A DNA stretch of 60,000 nucleotides from Liolophura sinensis. Its lineage: Eukaryota; Mollusca; Polyplacophora; Chitonida; Chitonidae. The notes below the pieces were generated by a model, which was not told the DNA's origin, did no database searches, and saw only the letters and a list, made by a program, of their open reading frames with translations. The stretch is taken from contig NC_088295.1 of the NCBI RefSeq assembly GCF_032854445.1, positions 68,245,249-68,305,248 on the forward strand, read 5' to 3'. Both the position numbers and the translations under genes were made by a program. Below, in pieces: positions 28,195 to 42,180 of the stretch (its first letter is position 1; every line of letters starts with the position of its first letter).

Positions 28195-31100
28195 GGTTCT
28201 GTAGTACCTACAAGTGGAAGTTGTTCTATAGGACCTACAAGTGGAAGTGGTTCTGCAGTACCTACAAGTAGAAATGGTTCGGTAGTACCTACAAGTGGAA
28301 TTTGTTCTATAGGACCTACAAGTGGAAGTGGTTCTGCAGTACCTACAAGTGGAAGTAGTTCTGTAGTACTTACAAGTGGAGTGGCTCTGAAGTACCTACA
28401 AGTGAAAGTTGTTCTATAGGACCTACAAGTGGAAGTTGTTCTATAGGACCTACAAGTGGAAGTGGTTCTGTAGAACCTACAAGTGGAAGTGGTTCTGTAG
28501 TACTTACAAGTGGAGTGGTTCTGCAGTACCTACAAGTGGAAGTGGCTCTGCAGTACCTACAAGTGAAAGTGGTTCTGTAGTACCTACAAGTGGAGTGGTT
28601 CTGTAGTACTTACAAGTAGAGTGGTTCTGTAGTACCTACAAGTGGAGTGGGTCAGTAGTACCCACAAGTGGAAGTGGTTCTGCAGTACCTACAAGTGGAA
28701 GTGGTTCGGTAGTACCTAGAAGTGGAAGTGGTTCTGCAGTACCTACAAGTGGAAGTGGTTCTGTAGTACCTACAAGTGGAAGTAGTTCTGTAGTACTTAC
28801 AAGTGGAGTGGTTCTGTAGTACTTACAAGTGGAAGTGGTTCTGTAGTACCTACAAGTGGAAGTGGTTCTGCAGTACCTACAAGTGGAAGTGGTTCTGTAG
28901 TACGTACAAGTGAAAGTGGTTCTGTAGTACCTACAAGTGGAAGTGGTTCTGTAGTACCTACAAGTGGAAGTGGTTCTGTAGTACTTACAAGTGGAAGTTG
29001 TTATGTAGTACCTACAAGTGGAAGTGGTTCTGTAGTACTTACAAGTGGAAGTTGTTATGTAGTACTTACAAGTGGAAGTGGTTCTGCAGTACGTACAAGT
29101 GGAAGTCGTTCTGCAGTACCTACAAGCGGAAGTAGTTCTGTAGTACTTACAAGTGGAGTGGCTCTGAAGTACCTACAAGTGGAAGTCGTTCTGCAGTACC
29201 TACAAGTGGAAGTAGTTCTGTAGTACTTACAAGTGGAGTGGCTCTGAAGTACCTACAAGTGGAGTGGCTCTGCAGTACCTACAAGTGAAAGTGGTTCTGT
29301 AGTACCTACAAGTGGAGTGGTTCTGTAGTACCTACAAGTGGAAGTGGTTCTGTAGTACTTACAAGTGGAAGTTGTTATGTAGTACCTACAAGTGGAAGTG
29401 GTTCTGTAGTACTTACAAGTGGAAGTGGTTCTGTAGTACCTACAAGTGGAAGTGGTTCTGCAGTACCTACAAGTGGAGTGGTTCTATAGTACCTACAAGT
29501 GGAAGTGGTTCTGTAGTACCTACAAGTGGAAGTGGTTCTGTAGTACTTATAGGTGGAGTGTTTCTGTAGTACCTACAAGTGGAAGTGGTTCTGCAGTACC
29601 TACAAGTGGAAGTGATTCTGTAGTACCTACAAGTGGAAGTGGTTCTGCAGTACCTACAAGTGGAAGTGGCTGTGCAGTACCTACAAGTGGAAGTAGTTCT
29701 GTAGTACTTACAAGTGAAAGTGGTTCTGCAGTACCTACAAGTGGAAGTGGCTCTGCAATACTTACAAGTGGAAGTGGTTCTGCAGTACCTACAAGTGGAA
29801 GTAGTTCTGTAGTACTTACAAGTGGAAGTGGTTCTGTAGTACTTACAAGTGGAAGTGGTTCTGCAGTACCTACAAGTGGAAGTTGTTCTATAGGACCTAC
29901 AAGTGGAAGTGGTTCTGTAGTACCTACAATTGGAAGTGGTTCTGCACCACCTACAAGTGGAAGTAGTTCTGTAGTACCTACAAGTGGAAGTTGTTCTATA
30001 GGACCTACAAGTGGAAGGGGTTCTGCAGTACCTACAAGTGGAGTGGTTCGGTAGTACATACAAGTGGAAGTTGTTCTGTAGTACTTACAAGTGGAAGTGG
30101 TTCTGTAGTACCTACAAGTGGAAGTTGTTCCATAGGACCTACAAGTGGAAGTGGCTCTGTAGTACCTACAAGTTGAAGTGGTTCGGTAGTACCTACAAGT
30201 GGAAGTTGTTCTATAGGACCTACAAGTGGAGTGGTTCTGTAGTACTTACAAGTGGAGTGGTTCTGCAGTACCTACAAGTGGAAGTGACTCTGCAGTACCT
30301 ACAAGTGGAAGTTGTTCTATAGGACCTACAAGTGGAAGTGGTTCTGTAGTACCTACAAGTGGAAGTGGTTCTGTAGTACTTACAAGTGGAGTGGCTCTGA
30401 AGTACCTACAAGTGGAGTGGCTCTGCAGTACCTAAAAGTGGAAGTGGTTCTGTAGTACCTACAAGTGGAAGTGGTTCTGCAGTACCTACAAGTGGAAGTA
30501 GTTCTGTAGTACTTACAAGTGGAGTGGCTCTGAAGTACCTACAAGTGGAGTGGCTCTGCAGTACCTACAAGTGAAAGTGGTTCTGTAGTACCTACAAGTG
30601 GAGTGGTTCTGTAGTACCAACAAGTGGAAGTGGTTCTGTAGTACCTACAAGTGGAAGTTGTTATGTAGTACTTACAAGTGGAAGTGGTTCTGCAGTACCT
30701 ACAAGTGGAAGTGGTTCTGTAGTAATTACAAGTATAAGTAGTTCTGTAGTACCTACAAGAAGAAGTGGTTCTGTAGTACTTACAAGTGGAAGTTGTTCTA
30801 TAGGACCTACAAGTGGAAGTTGTTCTATAGGACCTACAAGTGGAAGTGGTTCGATAGGACCTACAAGTGGAAGTGGTTCTGCAGTACCTACAAGTGGAAG
30901 TTGTTCTGTAGTACTTACAAGTGGAAGTGGTTCTGTAGTACCTACAAGTGGAAGTTGTTCTATAGGACCTACAAGTGGAAGTGGTTCTCCAGTACCTAAA
31001 AGTGGAAGTGGTTCTGTACTACCTACAAGTGGAAGTTGTTCTGTAACACCTACAAGTGAAAGTGGTTCTGTAGTACCTACAAGTGGAGTGGTTTCGTAGT

Positions 31101-33210
31101 ACCTACAAGTGGAAGTTGTTCTATAGGACCTACAAGTGAAAGTGGTTCTGTAGTACCTACAAGTGGAAGTGGTTCTGCAGCACCTACAAGTGAAAGTAGT
31201 TCTGTAGTACCTACAAGTGGAAGTGGTTCTGTAGTACTTACAAGTGGAAGTGGTTTTGTAGTACCTACAAGTGGAAGTTGTTCTGTAGTACTTACAAGTG
31301 GAAGTGGTTCTGTAGTACCTACAAGTGGAAGTTGTTCTATAGGACCTACAAGTGGAAGTGGTTCTGCAGTACCTACAAGTGGAAGTTGTTCTGTACTACT
31401 TACAAGTGGAAGTGGTTCTGTAGTACCTACAAGTGGAAGTTGTTCTATAGGACCTACAAGTGGAAGTGGTTCTCCAGTACCTACAAGTGAAAGTGGTTCT
31501 GTAGTACCTACAAGTGGAAGTTGTTCTGTAGTACCTACAAATGAAAGTGGTTCTGTAGTACCTACAAGTGGAAGTGGTTCCGTAGTACCTACAAGTGGAA
31601 GTTGTTCTATAGGACCTACAAGTGGAAGTGGCTCTGTAGTACCTACAAGTGGAAGTGGTTCGGTAGTACTTACAAGTGGAAGTTGTTCTATAGGACCTAC
31701 AAGTGGAGTGGTTCTGTAGTACTTACAAGTGGAGTGCTTCTGCAGTACCTACAAGTGGAAGTGACTCTGCAGTACCTACAAGTGGAAGTTGTTCTATAGG
31801 ACCTACAAGTGGAAGGGGTTCTGCAGTACCTACAAGTGGGATGGTTCGGTAGTACATACAAGTGGAAGTTGTTCTGTAGTACTTACATGTGGAAGTGATT
31901 CTGTAGTACCTACAAGTGGAAGTTGTTCTATAGGACCTACAAGTGGAAGTGGCTCTGTAGTACCTACAAGTGGAAGTGGTTCTGTAGTACCTACAAGTGG
32001 AAGTGGTTCTGTAGTACTTACAAGTGGAGTGGTTCTGTAGTACTTACAAGTGGAGTGGTTCTGCAGTACCTACAAGTGGAAGTGACTCTGCAGTACCTAC
32101 AAGTGGAAGTGGTTCTGTAGTACCTACAAGTGGAGTGGTTCTGTAGTACTTACAAGTGGAGTGGTTCTGTAGTACCTACAAGTGGAGTGGTTCAGTAGTA
32201 CCTACAAGTGGAAGTTATTCTATAGGACCTACAAGTGGAAGTGGTTCGGTAGTACCTACAAGTGGAAGTGGTTCTGCAGTACCTACAAGTGGAAGTGGTT
32301 CTGTAGTACCTACAAGTGGAAGTAGTTCTGTAGTACTTACAAGTGGAGTGGTTCCGTAGTACTTACAAGTGGAAGTGGTTCTGTACTACCTACAAGTGGA
32401 AGTGGTTCTGTAGTACTTACAAGTGGAAGTTGTTATGTAGTACCTACAAGTGGAAGTGGCTCTGTAGTACTTACAAGTGGAAGTTGTTATGTAGTACCTA
32501 CAAGTGGAAGTGGTTCTGCAGTACCTACAAGTGGAAGTGGTTCTGCAGTACCTACAAGTGGAAGAAGTTCTGTAGTACTTACAAGTGGAGTGGCTCTGAA
32601 GTACCTACAAGTGGAGTGGCTCTGCAGTACCTACAAGTGGAAGTGGTTCTGTAGTACCTACAAGTGGAGTGGTTCTGTAGTACCTACAAGTGGAAGTGGT
32701 TCTGTAGTACTTACAAGTGGAAGTTGTTCTATAGGACCTACAAGTGGAAGTGGTTATGCAGTACCTACAAGTGGAAGTGGTTCTGTAGTACTTACAAGTG
32801 GAAGTGGTTCTGTAGTACCTACAAGTGGAAGTGGTTCCATAGTACCTACAAGTGGAAGTGATTCGGTAGTACCTACAAGTGGAAGTGGTTCTGTAGTACT
32901 TACAAGTGGAGTGGTTCTGTAGTACCTACAAGTGGAAGTGGTTCTGTAGTACCTACAAGTGGAGTGGTTCTGTAGTACCAACAAGTGGAAGTGGTTCTGT
33001 AGTACCTACAAGTGGAAGTTGTTATGTAGTACCTACAAGTGGAAGTGGTTCTGCAGTACCTACAAGTGGAAGTGGTTCCGTAGTACCTACAAGTGGAAGT
33101 TGTTCTATAGGACCTACAAGTGGAAGTGGCTCTGTAGTACCTACAAGTGGAAGTGGTTCGGTAGTACTTACAAGTGGAAGTTGTTCTATAGGACCTACAA
33201 GTGGAAGTGG
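28195..33210 (+). repeat. satellite higher-order block A, copy 1
   Basis: The order of variant units in this ~5-kb block is reproduced at 34673-39688 with a constant offset of 6478 bases. Anchors include aagtagaaatggttcgg (28266/34744), cttataggtggagtgtttct (about 29546/36025) and ttacaagtataagtagttct (about 30727/37204). Confidence 0.9.
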
Positions 33211-33676
33211 TTCTGTAGTAATTACAATTATAAGTAGTTCTGTAGTACCTACAAGAAGAAGTGGTTCTGTAGTACTTACAAGTGGAAGTTGTTCTATAGG
33301 ACCTACAAGTGGAAGTTGTTCTATAGGACCTACAAGTGGAAGTGGTTCGATAGGACCTAGAAGTGGAAGTGGTTCTGCAGTACCTACAAGTGGAAGTTGT
33401 TCTGTAGTACTTACAAGTGGAAGTGGTTCTGTAGTACCTACAAGTGGAAGTTGTTCTATAGGACCTACAAGTGGAAGTGGTTCTCCAGTACCTAAAAGTG
33501 GAAGAGGTTCTGTACTACCTACAAGTGGAAGTTGTTCTGTAGTACCTACAAGTGAAAGTGGTTCTGTAGTACCTACAAGTGGAGTGGTTTCGTAGTACCT
33601 ACAAGTTCTGTAGTACCTACAATTGGAAGTGGTTCGGTAGTACCTACAAGTGGAAGTTGTTCTATAGGACCTACAA

Positions 33677-34309
33677 GTGGAAGGGGTTCTGCAGTACCTA
33701 CAAGTGGAGTGGTTCGGTAGTACATACAAGTGGAAGTTGTTCTGTAGTACTTACATGTGGAAGTGGTTCTGTAGTACCTACAAGTGGAAGTTGTTCTATA
33801 GGACCTACAAGTGGAAGTGGCTCTGTAGTACCTACAAGTGGAAGTGGTTCGGTAGTACTTACAAGTGGAAGTTGTTCTATAGGACCTACAAGTGGAGTGG
33901 TTCTGTAGTACTTACAAGTGGAGTGGTTCTGCAGTACCTACAAGTGGAAGTGACTCTGCAGTACCTACAAGTGGAAGTTGTTCTATAGGACCTACAAGTG
34001 GAAGGGGTTCTGCAGTACCTACAAGTGGAGTGGTTCGGTAGTACATACAAGTGGAAGTTGTTCTGTAGTACTTACATGTGGAAGTGGTTCTGTAGTACCT
34101 ACAAGTGGAAGTTGTTCTATAGGACCTACAAGTGGAAGTGGCTCTGTAGTACCTACAAGTGGAAGTGGTTCTGTAGTACCTACAAGTGGAAGTGGTTCTG
34201 TAGTACTTACAAGTGGAGTGGTTCTGTAGTACTTACAAGTGGAGTGGTTCTGCAGTACCTACAAGTGGAAGTGACTCTGCAGTACCTACAAGTGGAAGTG
34301 GTTCTGTAG
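33677..34309 (+). repeat. 321-bp local tandem duplication in the satellite
   Basis: Two adjacent blocks starting at 33677 and 33998 carry the same variant series, including a ttacatgtggaagtgg unit. The step of 321 equals nine 27-base plus three 26-base units. The same 321-base pair recurs at 46955/47276, 52504/52825 and 56708/57029. Confidence 0.85.
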
Positions 34310-34672
34310 TACCTACAAGTGGAGTGGTTCTGTAGTACTTACAAGTGGAGTGGTTCTGTAGTACCTACAAGTGGAGTGGTTCAGTAGTACCTACAAGTGG
34401 AAGTTGTTCTATAGGACCTACAAGTGGAAGTGGTTCGGTAGTACCTACAAGTGGAAGTGGTTCTGCAGTACCTACAAGTGGAAGTCGTTCTGTAGTACCT
34501 ACAAGTGGAAGTAGTTCTGTAGTACTTACAAGTGGAGTGGTTCCGTAGTACTTACAAGTGGAAGTGGTTCTGTACTACCTATAAGTGGAAGTGGTTCTGT
34601 AGTACTTACAAGTGGAAGTTGTTATGTAGTACCTACAAGTGGAAGTGGTTCTGTAGTACTTACAAGTGGAAG

Positions 34673-37600
34673 TTGTTATGTAGTACCTACAAGTGGAAGT
34701 TGTTCTATAGGACCTACAAGTGGAAGTGGTTCTGCAGTACCTACAAGTAGAAATGGTTCGGTAGTACCTACAAGTGGAATTTGTTCTATAGGACCTACAA
34801 GTGGAAGTGGTTCTGCAGTACCTACAAGTGGAAGTGGTTCTGTAGTACTTACAAGTGGAGTGGCTCTGAACTACCTACAAGTGAAAGTTGTTCTATAGGA
34901 CCTACAAGTGGAAGTTGTTCTATAGGACCTACAAGTGGAAGTGGTTCTGTAGAACCTACAAGTGGAAGTGGTTCTGTAGTACTTACAAGTGGAGTGGTTC
35001 TGCAGTACCTACAAGTGGAAGTGGCTCTGCAGTACCTACAAGTGAAAGTGGTTCTGTAGTACCTACAAGTGGAGTGGTTCTGTAGTACTTACAAGTAGAG
35101 TGGTTCTGTAGTACCTACAAGTGGAGTGGGTCAGTAGTACCCACAAGTGGAAGTGGTTCTGCAGTACCTACAAGTGGAAGTGGTTCGGTAGTACCTAGAA
35201 GTGGAAGTGGTTCTGCAGTACCTACAAGTGGAAGTGGTTCTGTAGTACCTACAAGTGGAAGTAGTTCTGTAGTACTTACAAGTGGAGTGGTTCCGTAGTA
35301 CTTACAAGTGGAAGTGGTTCTGTAGTACCTACAAGTGGAAGTGGTTCTGCAGTACCTACAAGTGGAAGTGGTTCTGTAGTACGTACAAGTGAAAGTGGTT
35401 CTGTAGTACCTACAAGTGGAAGTGGTTCTGTAGTACCTACAAGTGGAAGTGGTTCTGTAGTACTTACAAGTGGAAGTTGTTATGTAGTACCTACAAGTGG
35501 AAGTGGTTCTGTAGTACTTACAAGTGGAAGTTGTTATGTAGTACTTACAACTGGAAGTGGTTCTGCAGTACGTACAAGTGGAAGTCGTTCTGCAGTACCT
35601 ACAAGCGGAAGTAGTTCTGTAGTACTTACAAGTGGAGTGGCTCTGAAGTACCTACAAGTGGAAGTCGTTCTGCAGTACCTACAAGTGGAAGTAGTTCTGT
35701 AGTACTTACAAGTGGAGTGGCTCTGAAGTACCTACAAGTGGAGTGGCTCTGCAGTACCTACAAGTGAAAGTGGTTCTGTAGTACCTACAAGTGGAGTGGT
35801 TCTGTAGTACCTACAAGTGGAAGTGGTTCTGTAGTACTTACAAGTGGAAGTTGTTATGTAGTACCTACAAGTGGAAGTGGTTCTGTAGTACTTACAAGTG
35901 GAAGTGGTTCTGTAGTACCTACAAGTGGAAGTGGTTCTGCAGTACCTACAAGTGGAGTGGTTCTATAGTACCTACAAGTGGAAGTGGTTCTGTAGTACCT
36001 ACAAGTGGAAGTGGTTCTGTAGTACTTATAGGTGGAGTGTTTCTGTAGTACCTACAAGTGGAAGTGGTTCTGCAGTACCTACAAGTGGAAGTGGTTCTGC
36101 AGTACCTACAAGTGGAGTGGTTCTATAGTACCTACAAGTGGAAGTGGCTGTGCAGTACCTACAAGTGGAAGTAGTTCTGTAGTACTTACAAGTGAAAGTG
36201 GTTCTGCAGTACCTACAAGTGGAAGTGGCTCTGCAATACTTACAAGTGGAAGTGGTTCTGCAGTACCTACAAGTGGAAGTAGTTCTGTAGTACTTACAAG
36301 TGGAAGTGGTTCTGTAGTACTTACAAGTGGAAGTGGTTCTGCAGTACCTACAAGTGGAAGTTGTTCTATAGGACCTACAAGTGGAAGTGGTTCTGTAGTA
36401 CCTACAATTGGAAGTGGTTCTGCAGCACCTACAAGTGGAAGTAGTTCTGTAGTACCTACAAGTGGAAGTTGTTCTATAGGACCTACAAGTGGAAGGGGTT
36501 CTGCAGTACCTACAAGTGGAGTGGTTCGGTAGTACATACAAGTGGAAGTTGTTCTGTAGTACTTACAAGTGGAAGTGGTTCTGTAGTACCTACAAGTGGA
36601 AGTTGTTCCATAGGACCTACAAGTGGAAGTGGCTCTGTAGTACCTACAAGTTGAAGTGGTTCGGTAGTACCTACAAGTGGAAGTTGTTCTATAGGACCTA
36701 CAAGTGGAGTGGTTCTGTAGTACTTACAAGTGGAGTGGTTCTGCAGTACCTACAAGTGGAAGTGACTCTGCAGTACCTACAAGTGGAAGTTGTTCTATAG
36801 GACCTACAAGTGGAAGTGGTTCTGTAGTACCTACAAGTGGAAGTGGTTCTGTAGTACTTACAAGTGGAGTGGCTCTGAAGTACCTACAAGTGGAGTGGCT
36901 CTGCAGTACCTAAAAGTGGAAGTGGTTCTGTAGTACCTACAAGTGGAAGTGGTTCTGCAGTACCTACAAGTGGAAGTAGTTCTGTAGTACTTACAAGTGG
37001 AGTGGCTCTGAAGTACCTACAAGTGGAGTGGCTCTGCAGTACCTACAAGTGAAAGTGGTTCTGTAGTACCTACAAGTGGAGTGGTTCTGTAGTACCAACA
37101 AGTGGAAGTGGTTCTGTAGTACCTACAAGTGGAAGTTGTTATGTAGTACTTACAAGTGGAAGTGGTTCTGCAGTACCTACAAGTGGAAGTGGTTCTGTAG
37201 TAATTACAAGTATAAGTAGTTCTGTAGTACCTACAAGAAGAAGTGGTTCTGTAGTACTTACAAGTGGAAGTCGTTCTATATGACCTACAAGTGGAAGTTG
37301 TTCTATAGGACCTACAAGTGGAAGTGGTTCGATAGGACCTACAAGTGGAAGTGGTTCTGCGGTACCTACAAGTGGAAGTTGTTCTGTAGTACTTACAAGT
37401 GGAAGTGGTTCTGTAGTACCTACAAGTGGAAGTTGTTCTATAGGACCTACAAGTGGAAGTGGTTCTCCAGTACCTAAAAGTGGAAGTGGTTCTGTACTAC
37501 CGACAAGTGGAAGTTGTTCTGTAGTACCTACAAGTGAAAGTGGTTCTGTAGTACCTACAAGTGGAGTGGTTTCGTAGTACCTACAAGTGGAAGTTGTTCT

Positions 37601-39688
37601 ATAGGACCTACAAGTGAAAGTGCTTCTGTAGTACCTACAAGTGGAAGTGGTTCTGCAGCACCTACAAGTGAAAGTAGTTCTGTAGTACCTACAAGTGGAA
37701 GTGGTTCTGTAGTACTTACAAGTGGAAGTGGTTTTGTAGTACCTACAAGTGGAAGTTGTTCTGTAGTACTTACAAGTGGAAGTGGTTCTGTAGTACCTAC
37801 AAGTGGAAGTTGTTCTATAGGACCTACAAGTGGAAGTGGTTCTGCAGTACCTACAAGTGGAAGTTGTTCTGTACTACTTACAAGTGGAAGTGGTTCTGTA
37901 GTACCTACAAGTGGAAGTTGTTCTATAGGACCTACAAGTGGAAGTGGTTCTCCAGTACCTACAAGTGAAAGTGGTTCTGTAGTACCTACAAGTGGAAGTT
38001 GTTCTGTAGTACCTACAAATGAAAGTGGTTCTGTAGTACCTACAAGTGGAAGTGGTTCCGTAGTACCTACAAGTGGAAGTTGTTCTATAGGACCTACAAG
38101 TGGAAGTGGCTCTGTAGTACCTACAAGTGGAAGTGGTTCGGTAGTACTTACAAGTGGAAGTTGTTCTATAGGACCTACAAGTGGAGTGGTTCTGTAGTAC
38201 TTACAAGTGGAGTGCTTCTGCAGTACCTACAAGTGGAAGTGACTCTGCAGTACCTACAAGTGGAAGTTGTTCTATAGGACCTACAAGTGGAAGGGGTTCT
38301 GCAGTACCTACAAGTGGGATGGTTCGGTAGTACATACAAGTGGAAGTTGTTCTGTAGTACTTACATGTGGAAGTGATTCTGTAGTACCTACAAGTGGAAG
38401 TTGTTCTATAGGACCTACAAGTGGAAGTGGCTCTGTAGTACCTACAAGTGGAAGTGGTTCTGTAGTACCTACAAGTGGAAGTGGTTCTGTAGTACTTACA
38501 AGTGGAGTGGTTCTGTAGTACTTACAAGTGGAGTGGTTCTGCAGTACCTACAAGTGGAAGTGACTCTGCAGTACCTACAAGTGGAAGTGGTTCTGTAGTA
38601 CCTACAAGTGGAGTGGTTCTGTAGTACTTACAAGTGGAGTGGTTCTGTAGTACCTACAAGTGGAGTGGTTCAGTAGTACCTACAAGTGGAAGTTATTCTA
38701 TAGGACCTACAAGTGGAAGTGGTTCGGTAGTACCTACAAGTGGAAGTGGTTCTGCAGTACCTACAAGTGGAAGTGGTTCTGTAGTACCTACAAGTGGAAG
38801 TAGTTCTGTAGTACTTACAAGTGGAGTGGTTCCGTAGTACTTACAAGTGGAAGTGGTTCTGTACTACCTACAAGTGGAAGTGGTTCTGTAGTACTTACAA
38901 GTGGAAGTTGTTATGTAGTACCTACAAGTGGAAGTGGTTCTGTAGTACTTACAAGTGGAAGTTGTTATGTAGTACCTACAAGTGGAAGTGGTTCTGCAGT
39001 ACCTACAAGTGGAAGTGGTTCTGCAGTACCTACAAGTGGAAGAAGTTCTGTAGTACTTACAAGTGGAGTGGCTCTGAAGTACCTACAAGTGGAGTGGCTC
39101 TGCAGTACCTACAAGTGGAAGTGGTTCTGTAGTACCTACAAGTGGAGTGGTTCTGTAGTACCTACAAGTGGAAGTGGTTCTGTAGTACTTACAAGTGGAA
39201 GTTGTTCTATAGGACCTACAAGTGGAAGTGGTTATGCAGTACCTACAAGTGGAAGTGGTTCTGTAGTACTTACAAGTGGAAGTGGTTCTGTAGTACCTAC
39301 AAGTGGAAGTGGTTCCATAGTACCTACAAGTGGAAGTGATTCGGTAGTACCTACAAGTGGAAGTGGTTCTGTAGTACTTACAAGTGGAGTGGTTCTGTAG
39401 TACCTACAAGTGGAAGTGGTTCTGTAGTACCTACAAGTGGAGTGGTTCTGTAGTACCAACAAGTGGAAGTGGTTCTGTAGTACCTACAAGTGGAAGTTGT
39501 TATGTAGTACCTACAAGTGGAAGTGGTTCTGCAGTACCTACAAGTGGAAGTGGTTCCGTAGTACCTACAAGTGGAAGTTGTTCTATAGGACCTACAAGTG
39601 GAAGTGGCTCTGTAGTACCTACAAGTGGAAGTGGTTCGGTAGTACTTACAAGTGGAAGTTGTTCTATAGGACCTACAAGTGGAAGTAG
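34673..39688 (+). repeat. satellite higher-order block A, copy 2
   Basis: Copy of 28195-33210, offset 6478. One internal change near 36075-36140 replaces two units, and scattered point changes occur (for example 37271 and 37365). The following block repeats part of this copy again. Confidence 0.9.
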
Positions 39689-42180
39689 TTCTGTAGTACT
39701 TACAAGTGGAGTGGCTCTGAAGTACCTACAAGTGGAGTGGCTCTGCAGTACCTACAAGTGAAAGTGGTTCTGTAGTACCTACAAGTGGAGTGGTTCTGTA
39801 GTACCTACAAGTGGAAGTGGTTCTGTAGTACTTACAAGTGGAAGTTGTTATGTAGTACCTACAAGTGGAAGTGGTTCTGTAGTACTTACAAGTGGAAGTG
39901 GTTCTGTAGTACCTACAAGTGGAAGTGGTTCTGCAGTACCTACAAGTGGAGTGGTTCTATAGTACCTACAAGTGGAAGTGGTTCTGTAGTACCTACAAGT
40001 GGAAGTGGTTCTGTAGTACTTATAGGTGGAGTGTTTCTGTAGTACCTACAAGTGGAAGTGGTTCTGCAGTACCTACAAGTGGAAGTGATTCTGTAGTACC
40101 TACAAGTGGAAGTGGTTCTGCAGTACCTACAAGTGGAAGTGGCTGTGCAGTACCTACAAGTGGAAGTAGTTCTGTAGTACTTACAAGTGAAAGTGGTTCT
40201 GCAGTACCTACAAGTGGAAGTGGCTCTGCAATACTTACAAGTGGAAGTGGTTCTGCAGTACCTACAAGTGGAAGTAGTTCTGTAGTACTTACAAGTGGAA
40301 GTGTTTCTGTAGTACTTACAAGTGGAAGTGGTTCTGCAGTACCTACAAGTGGAAGTTGTTCTATAGGACCTACAAGTGGAAGTGGTTCTGTAGTACCTAC
40401 AATTGGAAGTGGTTCTGCAGCACCTACAAGTGGAAGTAGTTCTGTAGTACCTACAAGTGGAAGTTGTTCTATAGGACCTACAAGTGGAAGGGGTTCTGCA
40501 GTACCTACAAGTGGAGTGGTTCGGTAGTACATACAAGTGGAAGTTGTTCTGTAGTACTTACAAGTGGAAGTGGTTCTGTAGTACCTACAAGTGGAAGTTG
40601 TTCCATAGGACCTACAAGTGGAAGTGGCTCTGTAGTACCTACAAGTTGAAGTGGTTCGGTAGTACCTACAAGTGGAAGTTGTTCTATAGGACCTACAAGT
40701 GGAGTGGTTCTGTAGTACTTACAAGTGGAGTGGTTCTGCAGTACCTACAAGTGGAAGTGACTCTGCAGTACCTACAAGTGGAAGTTGTTCTATAGGACCT
40801 ACAAGTGGAAGTGGTTCTGTAGTACCTACAAGTGGAAGTGGTTCTGTAGTACTTACAAGTGGAGTGGCTCTGAAGTACCTACAAGTGGAGTGGCTCTGCA
40901 GTACCTAAAAGTGGAAGTGGTTCTGTAGTACCTACAAGTGGAAGTGGTTCTGCAGTACCTACAAGTGGAAGTAGTTCTGTAGTACTTACAAGTGGAGTGG
41001 CTCTGAAGTACCTACAAGTGGAGTGGCTCTGCAGTACCTACAAGTGAAAGTGGTTCTGTAGTACCTACAAGTGGAGTGGTTCTGTAGTACCAACAAGTGG
41101 AAGTGGTTCTGTAGTACCTACAAGTGGAAGTTGTTATGTAGTACTTACAAGTGGAAGTGGTTCTGCAGTACCTACAAGTGGAAGTGGTTCTGTAGTAATT
41201 ACAAGTATAAGTAGTTCTGTAGTACCTACAAGAAGAAGTGGTTCTGTAGTACTTACAAGTGGAAGTTGTTCTATAGGACCTACAAGTGGAAGTTGTTCTA
41301 TAGGACCTACAAGTGGAAGTGGTTCGATAGGACCTACAAGTGGAAGTGGTTCTGCAGTACCTACAAGTGGAAGTTGTTCTGTAGTACTTACAAGTGGAAG
41401 TGGTTCTGTAGTACCTACAAGTGGAAGTTGTTCTATAGGACCTACAAGTGGAAGTGGTTCTCCAGTACCTAAAAGTGGAAGTGGTTCTGTACTACCTACA
41501 AGTGGAAGTTGTTCTGTAGTACCTACAAGTGAAAGTGGTTCTGTAGTACCTACAAGTGGAGTGGTTTCGTAGTACCTACAAGTGGAAGTTGTTCTATAGG
41601 ACCTACAAGTGAAAGTGGTTCTGTAGTACCTACAAGTGGAAGTGGTTCTGCAGCACCTACAAGTGAAAGTAGTTCTGTAGTACCTACAAGTGGAAGTGGT
41701 TCTGTAGTACTTACAAGTGGAAGTGGTTTTGTAGTACCTACAAGTGGAAGTTGTTCTGTAGTACTTACAAGTGGAAGTGGTTCTGTAGTACCTACAAGTG
41801 GAAGTTGTTCTATAGGACCTACAAGTGGAAGTGGTTCTGCAGTACCTACAAGTGGAAGTTGTTCTGTACTACTTACAAGTGGAAGTGGTTCTGTAGTACC
41901 TACAAGTGGAAGTTGTTCTATAGGACCTACAAGTGGAAGTGGTTCTCCAGTACCTACAAGTGAAAGTGGTTCTGTAGTACCTACAAGTGGAAGTTGTTCT
42001 GTAGTACCTACAAATGAAAGTGGTTCTGTAGTACCTACAAGTGGAAGTGGTTCCGTAGTACCTACAAGTGGAAGTTGTTCTATAGGACCTACAAGTGGAA
42101 GTGGCTCTGTAGTACCTACAAGTGGAAGTGGTTCGGTAGTACTTACAAGTGGAAGTTGTTCTATAGGACCTACAAGTGGA
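39685..42180 (+). repeat. satellite higher-order block, third copy of the block A core
   Basis: Matches about 35690-38185 at offset 3995 and begins at an agtagttctgtagtacttac unit followed by a gtggctctgaagtacc unit. It ends where an agtagttct unit replaces the expected gtggttct unit near 42178. Confidence 0.88.

Noticed and set aside
29446-30054. 202-residue open frame (and dozens like it, up to 340 residues, 28-59 kb, both strands)
   Set aside because: These are shadows of a 27-base periodic satellite that leaves most frames open. They lack ATG starts, are cut by 26-base units and have no splice or promoter context.
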